A stretch of DNA of 64,000 nucleotides from Lachnospiraceae bacterium (GTDB lineage Bacteria; Bacillota; Clostridia; Lachnospirales; Lachnospiraceae). A program made the position numbers and the translations under genes. The stretch lies in assembly GCA_029225065.1 (NCBI GenBank), contig JAQXVT010000031.1, positions 1 to 64,000 of the forward strand. Reading direction: 5' to 3'. The notes beneath the pieces are model-generated. The model made no database searches, was not told where the DNA came from, and saw only the letters and a list, made by a program, of their open reading frames with translations. Shown in pieces: positions 49,733 to 58,395 of the stretch; positions within the stretch are counted from its first letter, which is position 1; every line of letters starts with the position of its first letter.

Positions 49733-51079
49733 CTATCCTTTATGCAGCTTTCTTTCTTTTACAGAATACAAAACCACGAATGCACATCCTGCAAGAATCC
49801 ATGAAGCAATGTAAATCCAGACAATACACTCCATCGTGCCAAATTTCGGCAGCACCGTAAAAATAGCAACCACACGGAACAGGCAGATAGTAAGTAAAGT
49901 AGTGATCATCGGAACGAGCGTCTCGCCCAATCCGCAGCAGGCTCCTGAATAGGCCTCTGCAACCGCATAGAAGACAAAGAATGGAGCCATCATCCGCATG
50001 TACCGAACGACCAGCGGAATCAGCGCATCAACATCTTTCTTTGCAATAAACCACGGCCCGATTACACCAGAGCCAAAATAGAGCACAAGGCTGATCAGTG
50101 CCACCGCAATCACAGAGATTCCTGTGCCAACCAGCGCGCCTTTTTTCGCCCTGTCCTTTCTGCCGGCGCCGATATTCTGCGCCGTATACGTCGTAAGTGC
50201 CGGTCCCATTGAATCCGCAATCAGCCAGATTAAAAGATCCAGCTTATCGCAGATGCCCCAGGCAGCAATGCTGTCCGTACCCATTGTATTGACACTGGCC
50301 TGCACGATCGAGTTGGCGATCGGAAACAGCATTGACTGCAGTGCGAGCGGAAATCCCTTTCGGATCATCATCCCCATATGCTCCTTGCAGAATCTCATTT
50401 TTGCAGGAGAAAGCTGTCCTTCCAGAAAATCTGCCTTTGTCAGAAGCAGCCACATCACGCCTGCACTTACAGCCTGCGAGAGCACAGTTGCCGCTGCTGC
50501 TCCGCCAACGCCCAGACGAAAAGCTCCTACAAGAAGCAGATCCCCGATCACGTTCACTGCAGCGCAAATGATCAATACATACAACGGTCTCTTCGAGTCA
50601 CCAAATGCCCGCAGGATTCCGGCCATCATATTGTAGAGGATCATCGCCCACAGGCCCGCAAAATAAATGCGGCAGTAAATGAGCGACCCTGCCTGAATTT
50701 CCTCCGGAACAGACATCACCTGAAGCAGCCACGGAGTAAGCACCACACCGCCGATTGAGCAGATAATGCCAAGAAAAAGGGCTACCAAAAGAGCGGTTCT
50801 CACCGCACAGTGCAGCCCCTCCTTTTCTTTTGCTCCGAAATATCCGGAAATAATAATGGTCGCGCCTGCCGCCAGCCCGTTCATAAAATTAATTGGAAAT
50901 TTAAAAAGTGTATAAACAGAATCGATTGCTGCCAGTCCGGTCTTTCCGGTAAACTGTCCGACAATCACTGCATCTACCGTTGTATACAGCTGCTGAATCA
51001 GACTTCCCGCGATAATCGGCAATACAAAAAACAGCAGTGCCTTTCCAATATTTCCCTCTGTCAAACTGCTTTTTTTCAT
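49733..51079 (-). CDS. MATE-family efflux transporter within the B12-riboswitch operon
   Basis: The 448-residue membrane protein has about twelve hydrophobic segments and MATE patterns such as LFFVLPIIAGSLIQQLYTTV and AIAAWGICDKLDLLIW-like segments. Its ATG overlaps the stop of the upstream ATPase gene (ATGA), so it is translationally coupled to an importer. An exporter coupled to an Opp/Nik-type importer recalls metallophore systems, where a small chelator is exported and its metal complex taken back up. No chelator biosynthesis gene is visible here. Confidence 0.9.
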   Translation of the reverse strand: MKKSSLTEGNIGKALLFFVLPIIAGSLIQQLYTTVDAVIVGQFTGKTGLAAIDSVYTLFKFPINFMNGLAAGATIIISGYFGAKEKEGLHCAVRTALLVALFLGIICSIGGVVLTPWLLQVMSVPEEIQAGSLIYCRIYFAGLWAMILYNMMAGILRAFGDSKRPLYVLIICAAVNVIGDLLLVGAFRLGVGGAAAATVLSQAVSAGVMWLLLTKADFLEGQLSPAKMRFCKEHMGMMIRKGFPLALQSMLFPIANSIVQASVNTMGTDSIAAWGICDKLDLLIWLIADSMGPALTTYTAQNIGAGRKDRAKKGALVGTGISVIAVALISLVLYFGSGVIGPWFIAKKDVDALIPLVVRYMRMMAPFFVFYAVAEAYSGACCGLGETLVPMITTLLTICLFRVVAIFTVLPKFGTMECIVWIYIASWILAGCAFVVLYSVKERKLHKG

Positions 51080-52050
51080 TTCTGCTTATCCTTTTTATAC
51101 AAATGGCAGGCAACGCTGTGCCCTTCCTCCACTTCTATCAGCTGCGGTTTTTCTCTTTTGCAGATATCCATGCACTGCTCGCACCTTCCCTGGAACGGAC
51201 AGCCCTTCGGCAGATCCAGAGGACTCGGTGCCTCGCTTTCAATACTCTCAATCGGCTTTGAAAAATCCATGTTGATATCAAAAACCGCACCCATCAGGGC
51301 TTTTGTATACGGATGCATGGCATTTTGGGACAGATTCTTACCCGGAAGCACTTCCACCAGATTTCCAAGATACATAACGGCTATCTGATGTGCCACAGCC
51401 TGCACCAGTGCAATATCATGGCAGATAAATCCAAATGTAATGTTCTTTTCTTTCTGCAGCTTGATAATCAGCTCAATCACCGTCTTCTGCACCGATACAT
51501 CCAGTGCTGAGGTTGCTTCATCCAGCACTACAATTTCCGGCTCCAGCGCCAGAGCTCTTGCAATTGCGACACGCTGTCTCTGACCGCCGCTCATATTGTG
51601 CGGATAACGATCCGCAAACTCACCCGGCAGCTCTACCATCTCCAGAAGCCTTTTGCATACTGCATCCTTCTCGGATTTCTTTATTTTCTTAAAATTCATG
51701 AGCGGTTCGCAGACAATATCCCGAATCGTCATCTTTGGGTTAAAGGAAAGCGTCGGATCCTGAAATACCATCTGAATGTTCTGACGGCTCTGTCTTAATG
51801 CTTCACCCTTTAATTTTGTAATATCCGTACCGCGGTAGATGATCTCTCCCTCAGAAGGCTTGTCCAGAGAAACCAGAAACCGCATGAATGTACTTTTTCC
51901 GCAGCCGGATTCTCCGACCAGTCCAAGTGTTTCCCCTTTGTACATCTTCAGGTTGATATCATCATTTGCAAGCAGCGTTCTTCCGTGAGAAGCCGGAAAT
52001 CTTCTGGTTATATGCTTTGCCTCCAGTATTACTTCTCTTTTTTCAGACAT
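51076..52050 (-). CDS. Opp/Dpp/Nik-type ABC transporter ATPase, OppF position
   Basis: The 324-residue ATPase has Walker A GESGCGKST, signature MSGGQRQRV and Walker B EIVVLDEATSALD. The C-terminal cysteine-rich tail typical of OppF/DppF reads CPFQGRCEQCMDICKREKP. It powers the importer with the OppD-type partner. ATG 52050 has TTGGAGG upstream and overlaps the previous stop by eight bases. Confidence 0.93.
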   Translation of the reverse strand: MSEKREVILEAKHITRRFPASHGRTLLANDDINLKMYKGETLGLVGESGCGKSTFMRFLVSLDKPSEGEIIYRGTDITKLKGEALRQSRQNIQMVFQDPTLSFNPKMTIRDIVCEPLMNFKKIKKSEKDAVCKRLLEMVELPGEFADRYPHNMSGGQRQRVAIARALALEPEIVVLDEATSALDVSVQKTVIELIIKLQKEKNITFGFICHDIALVQAVAHQIAVMYLGNLVEVLPGKNLSQNAMHPYTKALMGAVFDINMDFSKPIESIESEAPSPLDLPKGCPFQGRCEQCMDICKREKPQLIEVEEGHSVACHLYKKDKQK

Positions 52051-52825
52051 AAGCTTCACCTCCAAGAGACGGAACCGCATCCAGAAGCTTTCTCGTATAT
52101 TCGTTCTTTGATTCCTTCAGAATATACTCTCTTGCTCCCTGATCTTCTATTTTTCCATGTTTCATAACAATAATATAGTCGGACATATACGCAGCCACAC
52201 CAAGATTGTGTGTTACCACAATAATACTGGTGTTGTATTCATCACGAAGCTGCATCATCTGACGCACGATCTGTGCCTGTATCGTTACATCCAGTGCAGA
52301 AGTCGGCTCATCCGCCAGCAGAAGCTTCGGCTGGTACGTCATACCCATGGCAATACCCACGCGCTGTCTCATACCGCCGGATAACTGAAACGGATAGGAA
52401 TTCATGACATTATCCGCTGCCGGAAGACGCATACGCTCCAGCATCATGATTCCTTTTGCCCAGGCATCCTTTTTTGAAATCTTTTCATGTGTCCTGATAT
52501 ATTCGGTAAATACATTTCCGATTTTCTTCGTCGGATTCATCATCGCGCCGCTGTCCTGAAAAATCATGGAAATATCAGAACCGCGAAGCTTTCTCCATTT
52601 TTCCGCGTTATAAGCCAGCAGATCCTCGCCCTCAAACGTGATGGTTCCGCCTGTCACCTTTCCGCCGCCCGGCAGAAGACCCAAAATGGCACGGATTACC
52701 GTCGTCTTTCCGCTTCCGGATTCTCCTACCAGAGAAATGATCTGTCCCTGCTTCATGCTCATGCTAAAATGCTCAACCGTCGGAACATTTTTATAGGAGA
52801 TCGTTACATCTTTTAATTCCAGCAT
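52043..52825 (-). CDS. Opp/Dpp/Nik-type ABC transporter ATPase, OppD position
   Basis: The 260-residue ATPase has Walker [10 protein letters not shown], signature LSGGMRQRV and Walker [13 protein letters not shown]. It is shorter than usual OppD proteins (about 330) because the C-terminal cysteine-rich oligopeptide domain is absent, which is more like NikD. ATG 52825 has AGGAGG upstream; the frame is open to 52843. It runs directly from the OppC-type gene. Confidence 0.92.
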   Translation of the reverse strand: MLELKDVTISYKNVPTVEHFSMSMKQGQIISLVGESGSGKTTVIRAILGLLPGGGKVTGGTITFEGEDLLAYNAEKWRKLRGSDISMIFQDSGAMMNPTKKIGNVFTEYIRTHEKISKKDAWAKGIMMLERMRLPAADNVMNSYPFQLSGGMRQRVGIAMGMTYQPKLLLADEPTSALDVTIQAQIVRQMMQLRDEYNTSIIVVTHNLGVAAYMSDYIIVMKHGKIEDQGAREYILKESKNEYTRKLLDAVPSLGGEAYV

Positions 52826-52835
52826 GTCTTTCCTC

Positions 52836-53663
52836 CTATTCACTCTTCGGATCCAGGATATCGCGAATGGAATCTCCCAGCATGTTAAATACTACGACTA
52901 CAACAAAAATAGCAAGGCCCGGGAAAATCATCAGCCATGGTGCCGTCTGCATACAGGCTCTTCCTTCATTCAGCATATAGCCCCATTCCGGTGCAGGCGG
53001 CTTTGCTCCAAAGCCAAGGAATGACATCGACGCCAGCTCCAGCATCATGGAACCCACATCGGTTGCAGCCGTGATAATCAGTGTCGGAAGTGCATTCGGA
53101 AGCATGTATCGAAGCAGCATATACGGTGTTTTTGAACCGGTAACAATCGCTGCTGCGACGTAATCACGGTCACGGATTTTCAGCACCAGGCTTCGCGCCA
53201 GACGCGCATACTTTGTCCAGCTTACCACCACGATCGCAATAATCGCATTTTTAATGCTTGCTCCCATAATACCTGCTACTGCAAGTGCCAGTACCAGGCC
53301 CGGGAATGCCAGCATCATATCAGCAATACGCATGATAACCGCATCTACAACACCGCCAAAATAACCGGAAATGACGCCAAGCACAGAACCCAGCACGAAA
53401 ATAAGCGCAACAACTCCAAAGGTTGCAGACAGAGAAGCTCGCGCACCGTAAATGATTCTCGTAAAAATGTCACGCCCCATCTTGTCTGTTCCAAAGATAT
53501 GCTCCTTACACGGCGGCAGCAGTGCATCCATCAGCGAACCTTTCAGCGGATCTGCTCCCCCTGTGAGCAGCGGCGCAAAGATTGCTGCAAGAATAATACA
53601 AAGTGCCAGAATAGAAAACACGACAAAGGTCTTATTCTGTAAAAATCTATTTTTCTTCTTCAT
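52836..53663 (-). CDS. Opp/Dpp/Nik-type ABC transporter permease, OppC position
   Basis: The 275-residue membrane protein has the OppC/NikC N-terminus with one membrane segment and the GTDKMGRDIFTRIIYGARAS motif, then five more segments with the late AASMSFLGFGAKPPAPEWG-like pattern (LASMSFLGFGAKPPAPEWGY). It forms the channel with the OppB-type protein. Its Shine-Dalgarno sequence lies in the last codons of the preceding gene. Confidence 0.93.
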   Translation of the reverse strand: MKKKNRFLQNKTFVVFSILALCIILAAIFAPLLTGGADPLKGSLMDALLPPCKEHIFGTDKMGRDIFTRIIYGARASLSATFGVVALIFVLGSVLGVISGYFGGVVDAVIMRIADMMLAFPGLVLALAVAGIMGASIKNAIIAIVVVSWTKYARLARSLVLKIRDRDYVAAAIVTGSKTPYMLLRYMLPNALPTLIITAATDVGSMMLELASMSFLGFGAKPPAPEWGYMLNEGRACMQTAPWLMIFPGLAIFVVVVVFNMLGDSIRDILDPKSE

Positions 53664-53667
53664 GATT

Positions 53668-54606
53668 CTACTCCTTCAAACGCATACGCGGATCGATGTA
53701 GATATATGATGCATCCACAATCAGATTGATTACCATATAAATCAGCGCAAGCCATAATACGTATCCCTGAATCAGGTTGTAATCGCTTGAGGTAATTGCA
53801 GAAACCGCAAGATTGCCAAGACCCGGGTAAGAGAAAATGACCTCCACCACACTGGTTCCCCCAAGGAGGGAACCAATGGAAAGGCCAAACATGGTAATCA
53901 GCGGAAGCAACGAATTCGGGAATACATTAAGCCAGATAATTTTTGAGCGCTTTACGCCGCGTGCCTCAGCACCAATCACATAATCCTGACTCAGCTCGTC
54001 AAGCACCGCCGTTCTGACCTGCCTCGTATACTTTGAGGACATGGCAATGGCCAGCGTCAGAGCAGGGAGAAACAAACTCTTGAAATCTCCCGCAGAGCTG
54101 ATAACAGGAAACGCATTGATGTAAACACAGAATGCAAGCATCAGAAGAAGTCCAACCCAGAAGTTCGGCATTGCACAGCCGATAAACGTGATTCCTCTGA
54201 TCAGATAATCAATCCATTTATCCTTATAGAGCGCCGAGAGCATACCAAGCGGAACGGAAATAATCAGCATCAGACCCATGGACATCAGAGTCAGCTTCAG
54301 CGTCGGCCAGAGTCGGACTGCCAGGAGCTCTGTTACCGGTTTGTTTAAGCTGTAGGACTTACCGAAATCACCTTTCAGACAGTTTCCAAGCCATCTTGCA
54401 TACTGTGTAAGGAATGGGTCGTTCAGTCCAAGTTCATTTCTTGTTTCTTCGATCATTTCTTCCGTCGGCATGACACCGGTCGCCGTATACATATTGCGCA
54501 CAGGATCTCCCGGCGACATAAACGTCAGCGCAAACGTAATGAAACTGATACCGATCAGTACGATCACGATCTGCACAAGACGCCTCAAAATCTGCTTCTT
54601 ACTCAA
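53668..54606 (-). CDS. Opp/Dpp/Nik-type ABC transporter permease, OppB position
   Basis: The 312-residue membrane protein has the OppB/NikB N-terminus (RRLVQIVIVLIGISFITFAL), the extracellular domain with the GDPVR motif and six membrane segments. The start codon is TTG 54606, set by AAGGAGGAGG with seven bases to the start; no ATG is suitable. It follows the binding-protein gene by 29 bases. Confidence 0.92.
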   Translation of the reverse strand: MSKKQILRRLVQIVIVLIGISFITFALTFMSPGDPVRNMYTATGVMPTEEMIEETRNELGLNDPFLTQYARWLGNCLKGDFGKSYSLNKPVTELLAVRLWPTLKLTLMSMGLMLIISVPLGMLSALYKDKWIDYLIRGITFIGCAMPNFWVGLLLMLAFCVYINAFPVISSAGDFKSLFLPALTLAIAMSSKYTRQVRTAVLDELSQDYVIGAEARGVKRSKIIWLNVFPNSLLPLITMFGLSIGSLLGGTSVVEVIFSYPGLGNLAVSAITSSDYNLIQGYVLWLALIYMVINLIVDASYIYIDPRMRLKE

Positions 54607-54635
54607 AATGAATCCTCCTCCTTGCTCCTGGCAGA

Positions 54636-56186
54636 TTACTCTGCCGGAACAATTTCTGTTGACAGCCAGTAATAGTCTGCCGTATGAATGTGTGCAGAAG
54701 CAACTTTTTTGCTGTAGATCATAGAAGAGTTATAATATCCGTCGACCAGAACGGCTGCATCATCAATCAAAATCTGCTGCATCTTAAAGATCAGATCCTT
54801 TCTCGCCTCCGGATCCATCTCACCCTTCAGCTGCTCATACAGCTCATCGTATTCCGGATTGGAGTATGCACAGTACGTCGTATCTGTTGCCCAGTTTGCC
54901 ATATAAGCAAACGGATCACCGGTACCAACCGTTGTCCAGTTGTTATTATTAAAATCATAATCAAGCGCTGCAAGCTTGCTCCACTGATCATCCGAGCTGC
55001 CGTATTCCGGAATTACCCCGATTCCGATCTCTGCCAGATACTGTGCATGTGCATCGGAAAAATCATTTAACAGACGGTTCTCATAGGAAATATATCTCAG
55101 ATTAATATTTTCCCCGTCCAGCTCACGGATTCCGTCTCCATCCGTATCTACAATACCGGCCTCATCCAGGATTTCCATTGCCTTTTCCGGATTGTATTCA
55201 TATGGATTCACCAGCTCATCATAGCCGTAATTCAGATTGGACGGCAGTACAGAGAAGCCCGGTGTATACAGTCCGCCGATCGTCCTGGAATTGCAGATGG
55301 TATCATCATCAATTGCCATCAGGATCGCCTGACGAAGTGTTTTGTTGCCTAAAACGCCATTGAAATTCATCCAGGAAAATCCGCAGCGCACACCGGATGC
55401 GATATCAACGGTATAGTCTTCGCTGTCCTCAAAATTCTGGATATCTGCAACGTTTGTGATATTTTCTACAAGGTCTACCTGTCCGCTCTGAAGTGCCATC
55501 GTCTTTGCGGAATTATCGCCCATGAACATCAGATTAACCTTGTCATACGGAACATCCTCTCGGTAGTACTCATTTGCAAGGAGTGTATAGCCTACACCAA
55601 CGCCGTTGAAGCTATCGATCTTGTACGGTCCCGTACCGATGATTCCATTATCAAAATTCTCGATATGCTCTACATCTGTAATTCCCATAGTCGGATGGCA
55701 AAGCTGTCCGACGAGGTTCGCATACGGCTTACTGGTCTTGATAAAGATGGTATTTGCAGCATCATCTGCCGTTATCTCTGCCTCAAATTCCAGATACTTT
55801 TCCGGCTTCGCAGATCCGGACGGTCCCATTTCCTTCAGATAATCAAAGTATGCCTTTACCTTGGTCGGTGTCAGATCACATCCGTCTGAGAACTTGATGC
55901 CGTCTTTCAGCTTGATCGTCCACTCCGTATGATCGTCATTTACCTCGTAGCTTTCTGCCAGCCACGGAGTGACCTCCATACTGTCATCGAATTTAAACAG
56001 TGCCTCTGCAACGCCGTATCTCATCGCGTTCCATCCGCTGTTCTCATCCAGCACGCTGTTTACCATACCGTCTGTATACATTGCACAGCCGAAATTCAGC
56101 ACCTTTTCCTCTGCGCTCGCTGTAAATCCGATTGACATCATCGCTGCTGCTGCCGCAATCACTGCAAGTACTTTTGTGTGTTTCAT
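54636..56186 (-). CDS. Opp/Dpp/Nik-type extracellular substrate-binding protein
   Basis: The 516-residue exported protein belongs to solute-binding family 5 (peptide/nickel/opine). Family patterns include the early TPWLAESYEVNDDHTEWTIK, KLKDGIKFSDG and IIGTGPYKI. The signal peptide (KHTKVLAVIAAAAAMMSIGF) ends TASAEE without a lipobox cysteine. The start is ATG 56186, with AAGGAG upstream. It is the first gene under a cobalamin riboswitch, so its cargo is likely linked to B12: a cobalt or nickel complex, a corrinoid or precursor, or an opine-like chelate. The ligand is not determined by sequence. Confidence 0.9.
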   Translation of the reverse strand: MKHTKVLAVIAAAAAMMSIGFTASAEEKVLNFGCAMYTDGMVNSVLDENSGWNAMRYGVAEALFKFDDSMEVTPWLAESYEVNDDHTEWTIKLKDGIKFSDGCDLTPTKVKAYFDYLKEMGPSGSAKPEKYLEFEAEITADDAANTIFIKTSKPYANLVGQLCHPTMGITDVEHIENFDNGIIGTGPYKIDSFNGVGVGYTLLANEYYREDVPYDKVNLMFMGDNSAKTMALQSGQVDLVENITNVADIQNFEDSEDYTVDIASGVRCGFSWMNFNGVLGNKTLRQAILMAIDDDTICNSRTIGGLYTPGFSVLPSNLNYGYDELVNPYEYNPEKAMEILDEAGIVDTDGDGIRELDGENINLRYISYENRLLNDFSDAHAQYLAEIGIGVIPEYGSSDDQWSKLAALDYDFNNNNWTTVGTGDPFAYMANWATDTTYCAYSNPEYDELYEQLKGEMDPEARKDLIFKMQQILIDDAAVLVDGYYNSSMIYSKKVASAHIHTADYYWLSTEIVPAE

Positions 56187-56246
56187 TCTCTTCTTCTCCT
56201 TTTCTTTTTGCAATTGTTAAAAGCCAAATCAAAGCAAACCCTTCTA

Positions 56247-56300
56247 CTGATTATTGCCCCGCGCAGCCTTTCAGGAGACTTGCCTGACCTGGTTAAATTT
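56247..56300 (+). repeat. Interspersed repeat module B inside the B12-operon leader
   Basis: GATTATTGCCCCGCGCAG then GGAGACTTGCCTGACCTGGT is a module B copy. It lies between the riboswitch terminator and the first gene of the operon, so it is transcribed with the operon. Confidence 0.62.
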
Positions 56301-56337
56301 ATAGCTATTTTCTTCCATGCGATTATTCGATTTTCGA

Positions 56338-56366
56338 CAAAAAAAGCGGATGCATCTGCATCCGCC
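56338..56366 (-). terminator. Terminator downstream of the cobalamin riboswitch
   Basis: GCGGATGC and GCATCCGC flank an AGAT loop and are followed by seven T on the minus strand. It is the likely expression platform: B12 binding would favour termination. Confidence 0.88.
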
Positions 56367-56465
56367 ATGAAATTTCACAAAAAAGGCAAATATACCCTCC
56401 AGACACCGCCGAAGGCCCAGCCGTTTTATTCCAGAATTTCCTGTCGTCCGCAAGAATCTTTCCCA

Positions 56466-56612
56466 AAAATAAGCAGGTCTCCTGACTTAAGCTTCTGCGC
56501 TCTTTTGCACCTTCCCAGAATCGCTTCCAGTGGCATTTCGCAAAGAACTGGCTATCACAGTGACGGGATCGTACCGGATTCACACCGGTTTCCCTTTTAA
56601 TCATAATAACTA
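56466..56612 (-). ncRNA. Cobalamin (adenosylcobalamin-type) riboswitch
   Basis: The minus strand carries the conserved B12 box AGTCAGGAGACCTGCTT (56471-56487). It also has GGGAAACCGGTGTGAATCCG at the 5' side, CCCGTCACTGTGA, GCCACTGG and GGGAAGG in the expected order. The terminator at 56338 follows about 100 bases later. It controls the seven-gene importer/exporter operon, which should be on when B12 is scarce. Confidence 0.93.
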
Positions 56613-56667
56613 TCATCTAGTATTTTGAACTTATTTTCGATACGTTTAATAATCGCATATCATTTTT

Positions 56668-56696
56668 ATTATCGCATTACGCCTTTAGAAAATCAA
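56668..56696 (-). promoter_or_regulatory. Promoter of the cobalamin-riboswitch operon
   Basis: TTGATT (56691-56696) and GATAAT (56668-56673) are separated by 17 bases, about 60 bases upstream of the riboswitch core. Confidence 0.72.
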
Positions 56697-56724
56697 GTAT
56701 TTTTTGCTGTACAATTCAACCGCG

Positions 56725-58227
56725 TTACTGGTGGCTGAAACGCAAAAATTCCGTCACCTGCTTCGGATGCAGCCCCAATCCTCCGACTGAAACGAGCGTA
56801 TCATCGGATTCGATACGCAGCATGTCGCCGTCAAACCGGAACACAATTCTTGAACCGCTGACCGCATCCACTCTGCGCACCTCCAGCTCCAGCACACCAA
56901 GGCTTCTCCAGCCTGCGGTTGCCGCATACGTGATTTCGTTTGTCTCAGAAATCGCAGGTTCCCCGGTAAAGGAAGCCGTGATCTTCCGAATTTCTCCGTC
57001 CTCCCAGACACTCCACTGCAGTGTATCTTCCGCAAAATAGAACGCCATTTTGTCGATTTCTCCTGCATAAAGATCAAAGATACCGGCTCCGCCGATCAGA
57101 TATTCCATCGAACAGCAGCCTTGGCCGTCCGTCTTCTGCGCTGCGTATACCTGTGCGTTTAATTTTTCCTCCAGATACGGGCAGCGGTCACCGTGCACCA
57201 TTGGAAGGGCAAGATGTTCCAGTTCACCTTTCAGTGAAGTGCTCTCGATGCTCTCCGGAAGCGGCTGCTCCTTCACCGCCGGAAGCAGGTGCTTTGCAAG
57301 AGAGCTTAAAAGTGTCTGCGTCTGCTCAGTCGCCGTCGTCATGACTACGACCAGGTCAAGTGCCGGATATACCAGTCCAAACTGACCATAAGCGCCATCC
57401 GCCCGGAATGAACCCGGCTGTGTGCCCATCCAGCACTGGTAGCCGTAGCCCATGCCCCAGTCTCCGGTATGATTTTCACAGTCGTGCAGCGTCTCAATCT
57501 GTTTTACGCAGGCACGGTCAAACCATTCTTCGCGCAGCAGCTGTTTTCCTTCCCACACACCGCGGTGCAGCAGAAAATACGTAAATTTCGCCATGTCCTC
57601 GGTGCGAAGCTTCATGCCCCCGCCGCCGTGCTGTACAGAGTCTTCTCCCGGCGTGCGCGCGCAGTAAATCTCTTTGATGCCGAGCGGATCAAGCAGACGC
57701 GGGCGGAGAAATTCTATGATGTCCTCTCCCGTCTTTTTCTTCAGTACAGCCGCAAGCATGTTTGTGCCCGCCGTATTGTATTTGTAAAATGTTCCCGGCT
57801 TATGCAGAAACGGATGCGCCAGAAACAGACGAACCCAGCCCTCGGTCTCCTTATTTTCGATTTCTGTCTCATGGCCGCAGCTCATCGTGAGCAGATGCTC
57901 CAGTGTTGCTTCCTTTAGATTATCAGATACCGTCGCCGGCAGCTGATCTTCAAAAATATCCACCAGCTTTTCATCAAGAGAAAGCCTTCCCTCCTGCTCC
58001 GCAAAGCCGATCGCCGTCGCGGTCAGCGATTTGCTGAAGGAGTATACCGGATGAAGATACTGCGGTCCGTACGGCTTCCACCAGCCCTTCGCACAGCATT
58101 TTCCATGCCGGATCACCATCAGGCTGTGCTGCTCGATTCCATGCTTTTTCACGTCATGAATAAAATTCAGAATTCCCTTTGACTTGATGCCGACTGACTC
58201 CGGCGTCACGTCCTTAAAATATCCCAT
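56725..58227 (-). CDS. Serine hydrolase of the beta-lactamase/penicillin-binding family (PF00144 type)
   Basis: The 500-residue protein has no signal peptide. The class C-like catalytic motif SFSK (YSFSKSLTATAIG) lies near residue 64, and the YKYNTAG segment is a candidate for the second motif. A C-terminal beta domain of about 150 residues follows the catalytic domain. Such proteins include esterases, D-aminopeptidases and transacylases rather than true antibiotic-resistance enzymes. GGAGGAA precedes ATG 58227. It is a single gene with its own promoter. Confidence 0.85.
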   Translation of the reverse strand: MGYFKDVTPESVGIKSKGILNFIHDVKKHGIEQHSLMVIRHGKCCAKGWWKPYGPQYLHPVYSFSKSLTATAIGFAEQEGRLSLDEKLVDIFEDQLPATVSDNLKEATLEHLLTMSCGHETEIENKETEGWVRLFLAHPFLHKPGTFYKYNTAGTNMLAAVLKKKTGEDIIEFLRPRLLDPLGIKEIYCARTPGEDSVQHGGGGMKLRTEDMAKFTYFLLHRGVWEGKQLLREEWFDRACVKQIETLHDCENHTGDWGMGYGYQCWMGTQPGSFRADGAYGQFGLVYPALDLVVVMTTATEQTQTLLSSLAKHLLPAVKEQPLPESIESTSLKGELEHLALPMVHGDRCPYLEEKLNAQVYAAQKTDGQGCCSMEYLIGGAGIFDLYAGEIDKMAFYFAEDTLQWSVWEDGEIRKITASFTGEPAISETNEITYAATAGWRSLGVLELEVRRVDAVSGSRIVFRFDGDMLRIESDDTLVSVGGLGLHPKQVTEFLRFSHQ

Positions 58228-58269
58228 ATTTTACTTCCTCCGTCCTTTTTCGGTGTTTATTATGCGTTT

Positions 58270-58298
58270 ATCATAGACTGGACGCGCGATTTTTTCAA
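58270..58298 (-). promoter_or_regulatory. Promoter of the serine hydrolase gene
   Basis: TTGAAA (58293-58298) and TATGAT (58270-58275) are separated by 17 bases. Confidence 0.75.
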
Positions 58299-58353
58299 TA
58301 CTCGTTTTCTATGTTATGGTGTACGGATTACTGGTTCTCATTTCTTCTTTCAC

Positions 58354-58382
58354 ATAAAAGGGGCTGCCGTTTGGCAGCCCCT
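58354..58382 (-). terminator. Terminator of the esterase gene
   Basis: GGGGCTGCC and GGCAGCCCC flank an AAAC loop and are followed by TTTTATG. Confidence 0.85.
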
Positions 58383-58395
58383 TAAGTATTGCTTT

